From: Voacanga thouarsii | Taxonomy: Eukaryota; Streptophyta; Magnoliopsida; Gentianales; Apocynaceae | Length of the DNA stretch: 64,000 nucleotides | Direction of reading: 5' to 3' | Assembly: GCA_026120185.1 (NCBI GenBank) | Contig: JANUWF010000008.1 | Location: 2,976,001 to 3,040,000 of the forward strand | In this document: positions 23,290 through 36,321 of the stretch, in pieces | How the letters are laid out: each line of letters starts with the position of its first letter | Numbering within the stretch: position 1 is the stretch's first letter | Made by a program: the position numbers and the translations under genes | The notes under the pieces: generated by a model | Told to the model about the DNA's origin: nothing | Databases searched by the model: none | Seen by the model: the letters and a program-made list of their open reading frames with translations, nothing else

Positions 23290-24650
23290 TGATGTATATT
23301 TTTTAATGTAGAAAATATTACTAACAAATTACACAATTAATAAAGTTTTAATTAAAATACCAACCACTAAAACTATACATAGGGTAAGTATACCCATCGT
23401 ATAGTATAGAGAATGGCAAGTATTAAATCCACAAGAACTTAGGCTCCCACATTACTTTATCCAAATCTTTATTATTTACCCAATAAAATAAAAAGAGAAT
23501 AAAAAAATAAATCAAGATAAAAATAGGTATAACTCAAGGATGCACTTTCATGTAACTAGACAATTATCTTAAAAATATAATATTAAATCACTTAGCATTT
23601 GTCACAATCAATTGTCATCATGGCATCATGATGGAACTTAAGTAAAATCCAATTATTTCCCAAGTCATAAACTTATGTAGATTCCACTTCTTTCCCAATC
23701 TATGGAATCACTATCCCTTGATTAATTTAGTAGATTTTCCAATCAAACCAAAGTAACTAAAAGATGCATTAAACTCACACCTTATAAACATGGAATTAGC
23801 CAATGACACTATGCTCTAGGTGAAATCAACAAATCTTTGATCATTTAAATTCTTTAATCTTAAATTCGTTTCCCAAATCCATTAAGATCTAACAATTATG
23901 AAATCAATGTAATGAATTTCTAACATTGTTTCCCAAGTCAGTTAGAAGAAAACGCATCAATAACCAATGATAATAAGTAATCAAATACCAAGGACAACAA
24001 TAGATTGATAAAAAATTCAATTAACTCAAAATCATAATCTCCAAAATAATATTCAATTACAATCAAAACATTAAGTACATCATTGTTCCAGAAAAGTAAA
24101 CAAAGGATAAAAGATAGAACTTATAGACAAGCCATTTTTCTTCTCTTGAAAACCTTTTTTGAACAATGCCCTTTTGAGTGGTAATTTTGCCTTTCAATAA
24201 TAAGTAGCTAGCTTGGATCCTTCAAATCACACTTTTGTCTTGTGTTTTTCTTGTTTAAATAGGCTTCTAAAAGGCTAAAATTCTTTTCCTAAGAGTCTCA
24301 AGCCGAGTAGAGATTAGAAAATACCAAAATTATTGGGAAATTATCAAATCCGTACATAATTGGAAACGCTCGCCGACATTGGACAGAGTGGAGCCAGTGC
24401 AGTCGTGCTCTATTTTTCATACAACGAAACTCATGTTTTTCCGGATCGAGGCTGGTGCCGGCTCCGTGGGTCACGGCCGTACTCTGACGGCTATGGTTTG
24501 TTTGTTTTTTCGTCATTTTCTGAAATAAAAATCTAAAACACCTTTTCAAGGATAAAATATCAAATATGAAGGAATATGCCTAGTTATTACAATAAATGTA
24601 TCACAAAACACCCTCAAATGACTAGAAATAGATGAATTTTACCCCTATCA
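23290..24650 (-). mobile_element. Gypsy solo LTR (TGATAGGGG family), copy B
   Basis: About 1361 bp. On the - strand it begins TGATAGGGGTAAAATTCATC; on the + strand it starts TGATGTATATT. Shared landmarks with the 31675 LTR include AAGATGCATTAAACTCA, CTTATAGACAAGCC, a TTTAAATAGGCTT promoter region and a GC-rich GGCTGGTGCCGGC block (24450-24463). Flanks are CATAT (23285-23289) and CATAC (24651-24655), a near-perfect duplication. It truncates the gypsy protease. Confidence 0.75.
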
Positions 24651-25685
24651 CATACATATTTTACATAGCATTTGAGCTTAAATTTTTTAATTTTCATTAT
24701 AGACTGCTACTTATCTCTCCCAATTTTCTCCTTGTTTGATGTAGTAAAGAGAATTAAAGTTAGAATAAAATTCAAGGAGAAAACACTGAAAAAGAGCTAT
24801 ATAGGGAAGGCACGGCACCGTTGGCAAAGGTATACATACCATCGTGCATTAGTTGAAATTCAGAGATTAATCTTCTGGGCATTCACGGTGCTGTGCAGGT
24901 CGGTATACACATCACCGTGCATAATCAGAATTTAGAAATTGTGGAACATCAGAAGCTCCAGGGCGCCGTGCCGTGTGATCTTCACGCCACCGTGTAGCAA
25001 TCCAGTACATGCCAACAATAAGCACCACGATGTTATTTTAAGTTGAATTTAGAGGATTAACACATTTATAGTGCCATGCCTATCTACGCTCATGGAACCA
25101 TGCAACATCGCAGATTGTGCTCTGTTAAGCACATTTAGGGCTTCTTATTAGAAAAACTATAATAGTCCATCCTTAGAAGAACCCAGGGAGAGCAACCCAC
25201 GAATTTCTTTGGAGAACCCCTTTGGAAGCACAAGGGAGAGGAGATAAGAGAAGATAAAGATGGGATTTGAATAGAGAAGAGGCTCCACAAAGAGAATTGC
25301 AAGGTAGTTGAAGAACCTTATCCATGAGTTTTCTTCTTTTTCCCTTTTGTGATTTGATATTGTGGATGTTAATTTGACTAGAATTGAATTGTAATTAAAG
25401 GGATGTACCCTATTTTACCCTCATATTGGATGATCATTTGGTTAATTGATTTCTATTTGGAGTAATTTATTAATTAGATTTGATTGATTAGATTTAATTG
25501 ATTGGGCAAATTTTTTGTATTGAACTTGAGAAAGGATATGAGAGGGGTTCCCTTTGATATTAATCCAATAGATTTTTTTGTCCCTTAATGAACTTGAGAA
25601 GGATTTTGGGGATTGAGAACTTTGTGGTAGATGAAGTTTTGGAATTACCTAGAGATAGGGATTCCATGGCTTTTTGGTTTATTGA
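24651..25685 (+). mobile_element. Athila-type 5' LTR, left part (inferred)
   Basis: No genes. GC-rich boxes such as GGGCGCCGTGCCGTG and CACCGTGCATAA (about 24810-25110) sit in AT-rich DNA, then a plausible leader (25140-25320). It is assigned to the Athila-type element because the sequence resumes after the Sirevirus and the solo LTR and ends at an Athila-type primer-binding site at 48830. The exact left end is not identified. The last five bases, ATTGA, are the Sirevirus target duplication. Confidence 0.45.
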
Positions 25686-26235
25686 TGTTAGCCTTAAGAG
25701 CTTTCTTCTATGTTTTGATTTATGACAAATGTTGATAAGGACTAAATTGTTAATCTATTGTGATAGGGTATGTTTGACCTTTATTCTTCAAAAGCCTTCG
25801 ATATGATATGTTGGCAACTCCTTCTTTGCTGTAATCAAGAATAGAAGAGCGAATGAGAGGAATAAAGTATGTGCAGTTACATATCAAAAAAGTTCTTTAT
25901 GAAGAATGATAGACTAGGAAATGTTATTGAGGTATAACTATTAATTCCTATGTCTTCTTATCTTTTGATTCATTTGACTTTATCTTGAAGCTTCAAAGAA
26001 GATGTTTTCAAAGTTTTTGAAATTCACAGAATTTTGGATGGAACAGTTTGAATCCAAAAGGTTTGTCTAAAATCCTATAAACTGGGTTGAAAAAGTTTTT
26101 GTCTGGTTAGTGCCATTTTGGACTTACCTTTTGGATACATCTTCGTCCAAAACCCGAGTCCAAAACACGGATGAGTTTAAACAGAAAAATTTATAGCCGT
26201 TTATTTATTACCGTTGGCACTCCATTTTTTGGCTC

Positions 26236-26243
26236 TATAAATA
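26236..26243 (+). promoter_or_regulatory. TATA box of the Sirevirus 5' LTR
   Basis: TATAAATA in the context CTCTATAAATAGAGC, a strong plant core promoter. The equivalent in the 3' LTR is at 43112-43119. Confidence 0.7.
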
Positions 26244-26454
26244 GAGCATAAAGCAAGATTAGATGTAAGATTTTTGAAACACTCATCCTTGAAATATTAT
26301 TGCTCAATATTTGTCAAAAAACTCATTTTATCTAGCTTCAAAGTGAGTTCATTGTGTATCAAAGATAAAAGTATTTGTGCCTTGTATTCGAGTGAACATC
26401 TGCTCAAGTAAGTAAGCTTATCTCTTTTATTGATATTCAAATCTCTGTTGTAGT

Positions 26455-26690
26455 GCAATGTTGTGGTGTAAACCCATATGAGTGAGCCTTATGTTGATTT
26501 ATGTTCAAGGTTGTGTGGTAAAACCCATTGGAGTGATCCTTATTTTGTGTTTGTGTCAAGGTTGTGTGGTAAAATCCATTGTGGTGATCCTTGTTTTGTG
26601 TTTGTGTCAAGGTTATGGAGTAAAATCTATTGAGGTGATCCTTGATGTGTTTGCGTGACTGAGAGGTTGTGGAAAACCTAGTGTGGTGAT
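26455..26690 (+). repeat. 51-bp minisatellite in the Sirevirus LTR leader
   Basis: Units begin CAAGGTTGTGTGGTAAAA at 26506, 26557 and 26608 with diverged flanking units. The same array in the 3' LTR (about 43330-43560) contains one shortened unit, so copy structure has changed between the LTRs. Open frames across it are by-products of the repeat. Confidence 0.8.
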
Positions 26691-27029
26691 CCTATCTTGT
26701 ATGAGAAACAGTTTCATTAAGTAAGGTTAATAAAATAGGATTGAAAATCCTTAAGTATGGAGCTTAAGGTAGTGGACGTAGATCACAGTTGATCGAACCA
26801 CTATACATCTCTTATCTCATTTTATTTAGTGGTTCATGTACTGTTTTGTATGTTCTTTTACTGTCTAAATCTGGATATACATTTATGAGTGCTTGGATAA
26901 CCTTCTATACATCTATAAAGTCAATCCAAGTATCTTGGTGATCATCACTATTTAGCGTTTTAGACAAACTGAAAAAATTATTTTTGTTTGCCCAAAACCT
27001 TATTCATTCCCCCTCTAAGGTTTTTCATT

Positions 27030-27041
27030 TGGTATAAGAGC
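27030..27041 (+). other. Sirevirus primer-binding site
   Basis: TGGTATAAGAGC is one base from the initiator tRNA-Met PBS TGGTATCAGAGC and lies 2 bp after the LTR end. Confidence 0.8.
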
Positions 27042-27087
27042 TTGGTCTACATACTCTTGGTTTAACAACCTTGTAGAAAAGATCTTA

Positions 27088-28942
27088 ATGGCAAGCTCAT
27101 TCTCTCTTCCATATGTTGAAGGGTCTTCAACAAATCGTTCTCCTTTGTTTAGTGGAAGCAACTATACTTTCTGAAAAAATAGAATAAAAATTTATGTGTG
27201 TTCTATTAACTTTGAGTTATGGAGTTTAATAGAGAATGGTCCTTTTATTCCATCAAAGATGATTGATGGCATAAAAATACCTAAACAGAATGATGAGTGT
27301 AGTGTGGAAGATAATGCAAAAAATGACTCTAAATTTTTAAGTTATGAACATTTTGTGTTGTACACTAGATGTGACTAAATACAGCTGTGTTAGTGGTTGT
27401 GATTCAGCCCATGATATGTAGAGATTACTTGAAGTCGCCTATGAGGGGACTAACCAAGTCAAAGAATCAAAACTTGGGCTTCTAATTTATGACTATGAAT
27501 TATTTACTATGAGGCCAAATGAAAGCATCACTGATATGTTCACAAGATTTACTAATATCTCAAATGGTCTGAAAGCTTACGGAATGGTTTATTCCTTTGG
27601 GGAACAAAACTGGAAAATTCTTGATGTTTTACCAAAAAGTGGGCAGCCTAAAACTCTTGCTGTAGAAGAATCCAAGGACTTAAGATCCTTACCTACTGAA
27701 GAGTTGATCGGATCTCTTTTAACTCATGAGATGAAGCTTAAAAGATTTCATGAATCTGATGATTATGATAGAGGCAGAAAAGGGATTGCGCTAAAGGCTG
27801 AAAATAAAGATGGAGAAATAAGTCTTTCGGAAAGTAGTGAAAGCATGGAGATGCACAACGATGATTTAGCAATGATAGCAAAGAAATTCAGAAGGATGTT
27901 TAACAAAGGAAATTACAAAAGAGGAAGGAAGCTTATAAGAAAGAAAGGACAAACCTCTGGCTTTAAACCTCAATGCTTTGAATATAAAAGCACGGATCAC
28001 TTTATTGCGGACTGTCCGATTGCAAAAGGTAAGGAAGGAAAAACGTTTAAGAAAAAGAAAAACCTGAAGGTAAAGAAAGGTAAAGGATTAATGGGAGCTT
28101 GAGACTTAAATGAAGCTGAGTCTGAAGATGAGGAATCTGAGGAAGAAATTGCCAACATTTGCTTCATGGCATTGGAAAATGAGGTAAACCTTTCAACATT
28201 AGACAATATGTCTAATTTGTTTATATCTATGACTGAAAGCATGTCGATCTTAATGAGCTGTTATGTGATATGCTTTATGAATTAAAAAAACTATCCAGAA
28301 AAAATAAAGAATTAAAATTGAAGGTTAAAAATCTGGTGAAAGAAAATGAAGCTTTGCTGAATGACTATAAAATGTCTCTTGAAATACATACGTGTGCTAT
28401 AATTGAAAAAAATGTGATCATGACTGTCTTGCAAAATGCATCTCTGGAAAATAAAAACTTGTGTGATAAAATTCAAACACTTGAATGCATGGTTAGCACC
28501 TTTGATGATATGAAAATTAGAGTAAATGATCTTACCAATTGCATTGAAAAATTTACAAATGGTAAAAGCAATCTGGAAACGCTACTCGGAACTCAGCATC
28601 ATTTTGGTAACTGAAGTGGCTTAGGATATAAACATGAGGATAAAGACAAAATTTACAAGCCCAGATTTGTTTACGTTGGAAATTAAAGTGGCTTAGGATA
28701 TGAACATGAGAATAAAAATAAAAAGAACATGTCTCAATTTGTTAAACTTGCTTTTTTTCATAGCACATACAAAGCATGCACATACTGTGACAAATCGAGA
28801 CATACAGTTTCAAGATGCCTTATCAAAAAGAAAAATTGAAACCGGTGAAGTTACATTCTGGAAATTCAAAGAAAATGTTACTAACCTTCATAGACCCAAG
28901 AAAGTATGGGTACTAAAAATAATTTCTCCTTCTCATGTATAG
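27088..28942 (+). pseudogene. gag: Sirevirus gag, broken
   Basis: Starts MASSFSLPYVEG at 27088. Copia gag sequence continues with an early stop near 27175 and a frameshift between 27378 and 27509. The longest intact piece (27509-28102) ends in a zinc knuckle, CFEYKSTDHFIADC, whose second Cys is Tyr. After a stop at 28100 come acidic repeats, a probable coiled coil (28270-28614) rich in K, E, L and N, and a second knuckle, CTYCDKSRHTVSRC (about 28775-28816). The extended coiled-coil region after the first knuckle is typical of Sirevirus gag. In its active form gag builds the virus-like particle and packages RNA; this copy cannot do so intact. Confidence 0.85.
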
Positions 28943-31674
28943 GCACGGTTTTTAAGCTTCACCAAGTGGTTCTTGGACAGCGGTTGTTCAAGACACATGA
29001 CTGGAAATGCAGCCTTGTTAGAAGATATTCAGACCACAAATGAAGGATTTGTTACATTTGGAGACAAGAAGAAATGAAAGATTCTCGGCATTGGTAATAT
29101 TGGTAAAGGTTCCTTGACAATTATAAAGCAAGTTTTACCTATTGATGATTTGAAATATAATCTGCTCAGCATTAGCCAATTTTGTGACAATGGTTGCAAA
29201 GTAATTTTTGAAAAAGATTCTTACTCTATACTTGATAGTGGAAATCTCGAAATCATCTTTACTGCCAAACGTATGGGAAATGTATATGTGTTCTATCTTA
29301 ATGACCTTGTAGCTAATGGAATTAGATGCCTATCCGTCCATGACAATGATAGTTACTTTTGGCATAGAAGATTAGGTCATGTATCCTTTGATTTATTAAA
29401 CAAACTGTCCTAAAAAAAACTTGTTAGGGGATTGCCAAAAATGAAATTTGATAAACATAAAATCTGTTATGCATGTTAGTTTGGGAAGCAAATCAAAACC
29501 TCTTTTAAACTAAAGAAAATGATTTCTACCTTAAAACCACTCGAATTAGTTCATATGGATTTGTTTAGACCCAAAAGGACTGCTAGTCTTGGAGGTAAGA
29601 AATATGCATATGTACTTGTTGATGATTTCTCTAGATTTACCTGGAACTTATTTCTTGGACAAAAGGATGAAGTTTTTTCTGAATTTTCAAAACTGATAAA
29701 GCGCGTCCAAAACTCGATTGGATACAAACTGGTTTCTATTAGAGGTGATAATGGCAAAGAATTTTGTAACAGTGAATTTACTCACTTCTGTGATGAAAAT
29801 GGAATCTTTCATAATTTTTCAGCAGCTAAAACCTCTCAACAAAATAGTGTTGTTGAAAGGAAAAATCGGACTTTACAAGAAATGGCTAGATTAATGCTTT
29901 GTGAAAATGTTTTTCCAAAATACTTTTGGGTGGAAGTTGTTAACACAGCGTGCTATATAATAAACCAAGTTATGTTAAGACCATTTTTGAGAAAAACTCT
30001 GTTTGAACTTATGTTTGATAAAACTCCTTCTATCTCTTATTTTAAAGTATTTAGATGTAAATGTTTTATCCTAAATATAAGAGATAATCTTGGAAAATTT
30101 GATAGCAATTTTGATGAGGCCATATTTCTTGGATATTCTTCCAACAAAAAGGCTTATAGAGTATACAATAAAAGAACACTTTGTGTGAAAGAATCTATGC
30201 ATGTTGTATTTGATGAATCTAACATTTATACTTCAAAAAGAGATAACGATGATGTAGGGAATTCAAATGAAGTTAAGGAAGATCATGTTAAAGCTCCACC
30301 ATTAGATACTCATGCAAAAGAATAAGAGATTGAAGAATTGCAGAATGAACAAGAGAAAGAACAAACTAAAGATCCTGCAAATCATCAACTGCCGAAAGAT
30401 TGGAAATACAAATCAAGTCATCCAAAGGAACAAATTATTGGAGATCGAAACTATGGAGTTAAAACTAGACGGTATTTCACTGACAACTTTGCTCTTCTTT
30501 CAAATATTGAACCTAGCTGCATTGATATTGCTTTACATGATGAATTTTGGATTATTGCCATGCAAGAAGAACTAAATCAATTTGAAAGAAACCAAGTTTG
30601 GAAACTTGTCCCTAGACCTCATGTTCGACCTTTTATTGGTACAAAATGGGTTTTTAGAAATAAGCTTGATGAAAGGGGGGCTGTAATTAGAAATAAAGCT
30701 AGATTGGTTGCCCAAGGATTAAATCAAGAAGAAGGCATTGACTATGATGAAACATTTGCACCTGTTGCTAGACTGGAATCTATACGAATGTTACTTGCTT
30801 TTGCATCCTTCAAAAATTTCATGCTTTATCAAATGGATGTTAAAAGTGTATTTTTAAATGGCTTTAGTAAGGAGGATGTGTATGTTGAATAACCTCCAGG
30901 ATTTATTCATGAGAACTTTACAAATCACGTTTTCAAACTTTCTAAAGCTCTTTATGGATTAAAGTAAGCTCTGAGGACTTGGTATGAAAGACTTAGTAGA
31001 TTTTTTATCTCGAAAGGATTTCTCTAGAGGCTTGATTGATAATACTTTGTTCATCAAATCTGAAAACCTTGATAATTTACTGATTGTTCAGATCTGTGCT
31101 GATGATATTATTTTCAGTGCTACTAATGAATTTTTGTGCAAGATGTTTGCTAAGACTATGCAGCAAGAATTTGAGATGGGTATGATGGGAGAACTAAACT
31201 TCTTCCTCGAACTACAAATTAAGCAAACAAAGGATGTTATCTTTTTAAATTAACCTAAGTATGCCAAAGAGTTGCTCAAAAGATTTGGTATGAATGAAGC
31301 AAAAGAAATCAGCACACCTATGAGTACATCCATTAAACTTGATCATGATGAAAAGGGTAAGAAAGTAGATGAGCACAAGTATAGAGGTATGATTGGGAGT
31401 CTACTCTATCTTACTGCCAGCCGACCAGACATCATGTTTTCAGTATGTCTTTGTGCTCGATTTCAATCTTGTCCAAAAGAATCACATTTATGTGCAGTTA
31501 AACACATACTTTGATACTTAATTGGCACATATGATTATGGATTATGGTATTCTCATACTAATACTTTTGATCTTATAGGATATACTGATGCAGATTATGC
31601 AGGGTGTAAAGTTGAAAGAAAAAGTACCAGTGGCCATTGTCAATTTCTTGGACACTCTCTTGTGTCATGGCACA
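28943..31674 (+). pseudogene. pol: Sirevirus pol: protease, integrase, RT, start of RNase H
   Basis: Domains in order: protease with WFLDSGCSRHMTG (about 28970); pre-integrase zinc region (HRRLGH near 29360-29380; CYAC near 29465) interrupted by stops; integrase core (29519-30325) with VHMDLF, GDNGKEF and VERKNR supplying the D, D and E; RT (30338-31250) with [16 protein letters not shown] and [12 protein letters not shown]; and RNase H start with DADYAGC and STSGH. The usual YVDD of copia RT reads CADD (near 31100). In-frame stops occur at about 28940, 29076, 29411, 30323, 30890, 30965 and 31251. The RNase H frame is cut at 31674 by the nested gypsy insertion and resumes at 39106. Confidence 0.9.
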
Positions 31675-33171
31675 TGGTGCGTTTAAATTTGAGCATAAAA
31701 ATCATACAAAAACTAAGCACATTCCCAATCAAGTTTAAATTAAAACGTTGGACCTAAATCACACATATGAGCAAGCGTACTCATCATTACTGAGCATAGG
31801 GTTCAAACGAGTGTCGATCCTCAAGGAACAATTAAACATTAATTACCCCTCTTTCATTGTTTAACCGACTCAACAAAGTGCAAATCAAATAAAAAGGAAA
31901 AATAAAAATAAAATAAAAATATGTACATGTCAAGGATGGAGAAGTATGCAACTCAAACCATTGATTAGACAACCATGATCTTCAAGAACTTAACCATTAT
32001 CATAATCAATCATTCTCTCGGCACCATGAAGGATTAAGGTAAATTAGCATCACTTGGTCTGTCTCAACTAATTCATCCAAAAGATGCATTAAACACAATC
32101 CTTAATTAAATTTCCGTGGTCTGGCAAATTTAAAATATGAAATTAATCAATGAATCCTTGGTCTGGCAAACATCAATTAACCTTTAATTACTCAATCCTC
32201 AGCAATTAACCTCTTTGGTCTAGTAAGTTAACAGCCAATGAATGTGAAAATTAATCAATTGCAACCATCATCAACCTTTTTGGTCTAGCAAGTTAACAAT
32301 AGAAACAACCGACTAATCTCGGAATATGCCCAAGTAATTAAATACCAAGAAGAACAGTCAATTAATCAAAAGATCAAATAACTCCAAGAATCATGATTAT
32401 CTAAAACAATGTCAAATTACAATAGAACAATTAAAACATCATTGTCAAGAAAAAGAAAACAAAGTAAAAGAAAGAACTCATAGACAAGCCTCCTTCTTCT
32501 TCCTTTGAAAACCTTCTTGTACTACCCTCCTTGAACTTGAAGAATTCCTCCTTAGATTAAGTGATTTTCTATGATGATCAATGAATTCTCCCCATTTTTC
32601 CTTGTGTTTTTCATCTATTTATAGGCTTAAAAAGTACCTAAACTCGTAGGTACAAAGTTCTTGGCCGAGTAGAAGTTGGAAGATGGCTAAAACTCCCCAG
32701 ATTTCCAAAAATGCGTTAAAAGATCACAGTACCGCCTCAGGAACAGACCACAGCCGGCGCCGCCTTGGTCCTTCGGAACTAGCGCCGCCCGTGTTCTATT
32801 TTTCTACTTGTTTGCCGATTTTTCTTCGAATTTTGCGCATACGTTCCAGACTGCAGCCGGCGCCGCCTCCAGCTTTACAACCGGCGCCGGTTAGGCTCTG
32901 TTCTACTCTGCTTCTCCAATTTTTCCATCGCTTTGAAGTCCGTGCATCCAGTGTACAGCCGGCGCCAGTTCTAGTCTTCTAGCCGGCGCCGCCTCTGCTC
33001 TATTTCGCGACGGTTTTGCTTCGTTTTATCCAAAAACCTGAAATAATGACCAAAATACATTTCCAAGGGTAAAATCTCAAATATGAAAGAATATGACTAG
33101 TTGTTGCACAAAATGTATTACAAAAGAGCCTCAAATAACTATGCAAAATATAACTAAATTAGCCCCTATCA
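31675..33171 (-). repeat. 3' LTR of the nested gypsy element
   Basis: 1497 bp. The - strand TATA box TATAAATA is at 32633-32626. Five copies of CCGGCGCC lie between 32754 and 32990, upstream of the TATA box in the U3 region. Confidence 0.9.
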
Positions 33172-35057
33172 TATTCCCCCACACTTAGCTTTTTGCTTGT
33201 CCTCAAGCAAAGCATCAAGAATAAGTTGAAAAAACACAAGGTTTTACTCACATCACTCAATCAAGTCCCAAAATATATCTTTAATGCTTTCTTTACTTAT
33301 GAACATAAAACATATGATACTAAATCTTTCACAGCCAATGCAAGACTTGTGTAGTGATAAATGACTTAGTAGAACCATCACAATACTTCACAATATTCTC
33401 AAACCATTAGAAAGAAGTTAGTTCAAAAAGAATATGCATTCCATATGCTTACTTTTCATACACTCTGTCCACTAATCCGAGACATATCATGATTCTACTT
33501 AGATCAAGTAGGACTTTTAAGCTTGTAATGTAAGGTTAAAGGTTTGTAATGTGGCTTAGCAAACGAAGAATATAGGAACATCAAAAGTCAAAGAAAAACT
33601 GAGAGTAAGCAAGAAAAGGGTAACCAAAATAAACCTATAATTCCCAACTCTTCTTGCTCTCTTATTCCAAGAACCAATCAAACCATAACCTTATATAACA
33701 ACTCTTACGCATTTCAAGCAAATCCTGCATTGCTCTTTCTTTTTTCTTCTTATTCTTTCACCTCTTCTTTTCATCAATTCTTTTCCTCACAAGATCAATC
33801 AATTTTCCAGCAATGGTAGCAAGTATCTTATATGAACTTACTTTTACAGTTCACTCACCATCCCTTTTGTGACTTTTTCGCTCTTTTTGTCTTCAATTCT
33901 CTTTCAATTCTCTTTCAATTCTTTCTTCTTTTACTCCTCTTTTCTTTTTTCTGCTGCTGTTTTTTTCTTTTTCATTTACTTTCCTTTCTAGCAGCTTGTT
34001 GTTTTCTCTCTCCACTTGTTTCTTTTCTTCTTTCTCATCTTTTTCAGCTCGCATTCTTTTCTTTCTCAATCTTTCAACTTCTTCCTTTCATTCCACTTCC
34101 TCTCTTTTCCCAGCTCCAATTGTAATTGATCCATGAATGAAACTAACAAGTCATGATATCTCTCACTGCATTGTTCTCAACATACATACACTTTCATCCT
34201 TGAAGAGCATAAAGATTTGGAAATTATACAAACTCTCAGCACAAGTAATGGACAAAATATCGTGACGGGTTGTAAAGAAAGAAATCACCAATTTAAGCTC
34301 AAAATAGGCACTAGGGATAATATAGCACTAGGTAGGCTTGAAAAGTTCAAACTATCCAAAGAAGGCCTATTACCGTCATCCCTAAGTTAAATCATGAATG
34401 TCTCTCTTATTTCGCCTCGAGAGGTATTCAAGTAAGTTTTAGAATGCTCCATACATTTTAGAGAAAAAAAAAACAGGTTTAAGAATAATGCAAAGCATTT
34501 AATCAAGAACTACTTTGTCCAAGTGAGTGCAAAAAGTCATGCATAAGCCATAAATGATCTAGAACATATGCTCTATAATTCATTATAAAGATATGCACTA
34601 AAAATACGGCTTGAAATCTCTAGAAAATCAGAAAATTTCTCAGAAAATTTTGAAAATTTTTGTTCCCATGAAAGCTTCTCCCACGAAAGCTAAAGGGTAT
34701 GTAAAAGACTTGTCAATCAAACCACTCCCCCACACTTAAACTGGACATTATCCTCAATGGCCAAATAAATAGAACCAAAACAATCAATACCAAGGGACCA
34801 AAAAGATAAAGGAGAAGAGATAAGAAAAACAAACTTCCATTAATCGTGTTGTACAAGAGCTGAATGCTTGAAAAGGGAGGCATCATCAAAGTACCTATAA
34901 ACAATACAAAAGAAAATTCCAAAGCATAAATCTAGAAAAGAAAAGAAAGAAAAAACAAAAAAAATGGAAAATATAATGAAAAGAAAGTCAAACTAACTAG
35001 AACAAAAACATGAAAAGAGAAAGAAAAGAAACAACAAGAGTGAGCAAGAATGCATCA
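33172..35057 (-). other. Non-coding interior of the nested gypsy element
   Basis: Holds a polypurine tract at the LTR border (33172-33190 on -), a C/T-rich stretch (about 33720-34110), and a second polypurine-like motif on the - strand, TTAAGTGTGGGGGAGTGG (about 34741-34724), preceded by ATTGAGGATAATGT. No coding region is supported; the S/F/L-rich + strand frame at 33832-34125 is compositional. Confidence 0.65.
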
Positions 35058-36276
35058 TCAGTCCGCTGCAGCATCATCACCCTCATCCTCCTCCTCATCG
35101 GCAAGTGTGGAGGTGCCCGCACCATCGTGTGGCCTAGAAGAATGCTGTCTCAACTCAATCAAATGTTGCTCTATGGTAACTTGCCGTCGTGCCATATCCT
35201 CCATAGTACCCTGCAAGCGTAGGAGCATCTCCATTTGCTGGTTGAGGTGCCCCAGTACTGTGGTCTCAAAGTCAGTTCGGGAGTGGGACTGAGAACTGCT
35301 AGCTCTAGCACGTGCCGGTGGCGGTGGCTCCTCCTTCTCCACTGTAGGTGGTCTTACCTAACCGGGATGTTAGACCTCGAAAGGTGTGAGCCATTTCTTC
35401 AATTCTGGGCTGTACTTATATCCGCAACTCATGAGAGTTTGCTGGTGACCATATCATGCTCAGTGGTAGCCTCTATGAGTTCTCCCTCAGGACTCACCCC
35501 AAAGTCCTTTAGAATCTTCATGATAACCAAGGGAAAAACAAAGGCTTTTGTGGAAAGACGATGATGAACTACTTCTCTAATAGATTGAATGATCAAAGGA
35601 GCAAGAGAGATAGGTAATGTGTTCATCATCCGGTGCAAAATATAAGTGTCGATAAGCCTAGTTTCATTAAAATCACTGGCCCGGGGGACAACATTAAACC
35701 CAAACATATACACCAATGCACGAAAGTTGGCTACCAAATCATTGTTAGAATAAAAACTGTTAGCTTGGAAGGCATTATGCTTGTATAAGCCTAGGGTTGC
35801 TCGCGTCCCTCTAACATCCCAATCTGGATCCGATAGAATCTTTTGATTATTTACATCAATATCTTGCCAAATATCATCATTAAAGACCTGGAGGAGGTTA
35901 GCTAATTGGTTTTGGGTGATGACAATAGGAACTCCCTTCACTCGTGTTTCAATATGTGGAATATGCTTATTCCCCTTGTCCGTTATATTAGCATAAAATT
36001 CCTTGACAAGTATGGGACAATACCTCCCTTTCAATTGGACTATGGATCCCCAACCTAGCCGTCTAAATATCATTCCTAATTTGAGTGCTCGGTCTAAGGT
36101 GGGGGAAAAGGTACGCTCAACAATAATTTTGTTTGAAACTCGCCTACTATACCATTCCTCACACGAGGTATCAACAAACTCCGTAGGTCTAAGAGATAAG
36201 GGGTCAACAGATGATGGAATTGAGGACGAGGAAGTTCTTGCCCTTTTAGATGGCTAACTCTTGCTCTAGACATGGC
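35058..36276 (-). pseudogene. Plant-transposon-protein-like ORF, frameshifted
   Basis: An ATG near 36276 starts a short MSRARV frame. A shift near 36260-36250 moves into the main frame, which runs through SSSSIPSSVDPLSL and MIFRRLGWGS to a stop at 35429. The main part contains FYANITDKG, ETRVKGVPIVI and HRMMNTLPISLAPLI, in the style of the domain annotated as putative plant transposon protein. A second shift leads into the tail at 35342-35058, with a predicted coiled coil (VLGHLNQQMEMLLRLQGTM) and an acidic end. Function is unknown; such ORFs occur in non-autonomous Athila/Tat-type elements. Identification is from memory of the family and needs a profile search. Confidence 0.65.
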
Positions 36277-36321
36277 CAAAGAAGGAATGGAACAATAGGA
36301 AGAGGGAACTAAGATGCTCAA

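Larger units (their letters stand above)
25686..27027 (+). repeat. Sirevirus 5' LTR
   Basis: 1342 bp, TG...CA. The TATA box is TATAAATA (26236-26243). A 51-bp minisatellite follows downstream of it (about 26455-26690). The 3' LTR shows the same arrangement with scattered substitutions. Confidence 0.9.

Noticed and set aside
26455..26690. CRISPR-like array
   Set aside because: Contiguous 51-bp minisatellite without unique spacers, within a plant LTR.
33832..34125. Hydrophobic + strand frame resembling a membrane protein
   Set aside because: C/T-rich tract in the retroelement interior, antisense to its transcription; composition alone explains L/F/S content.
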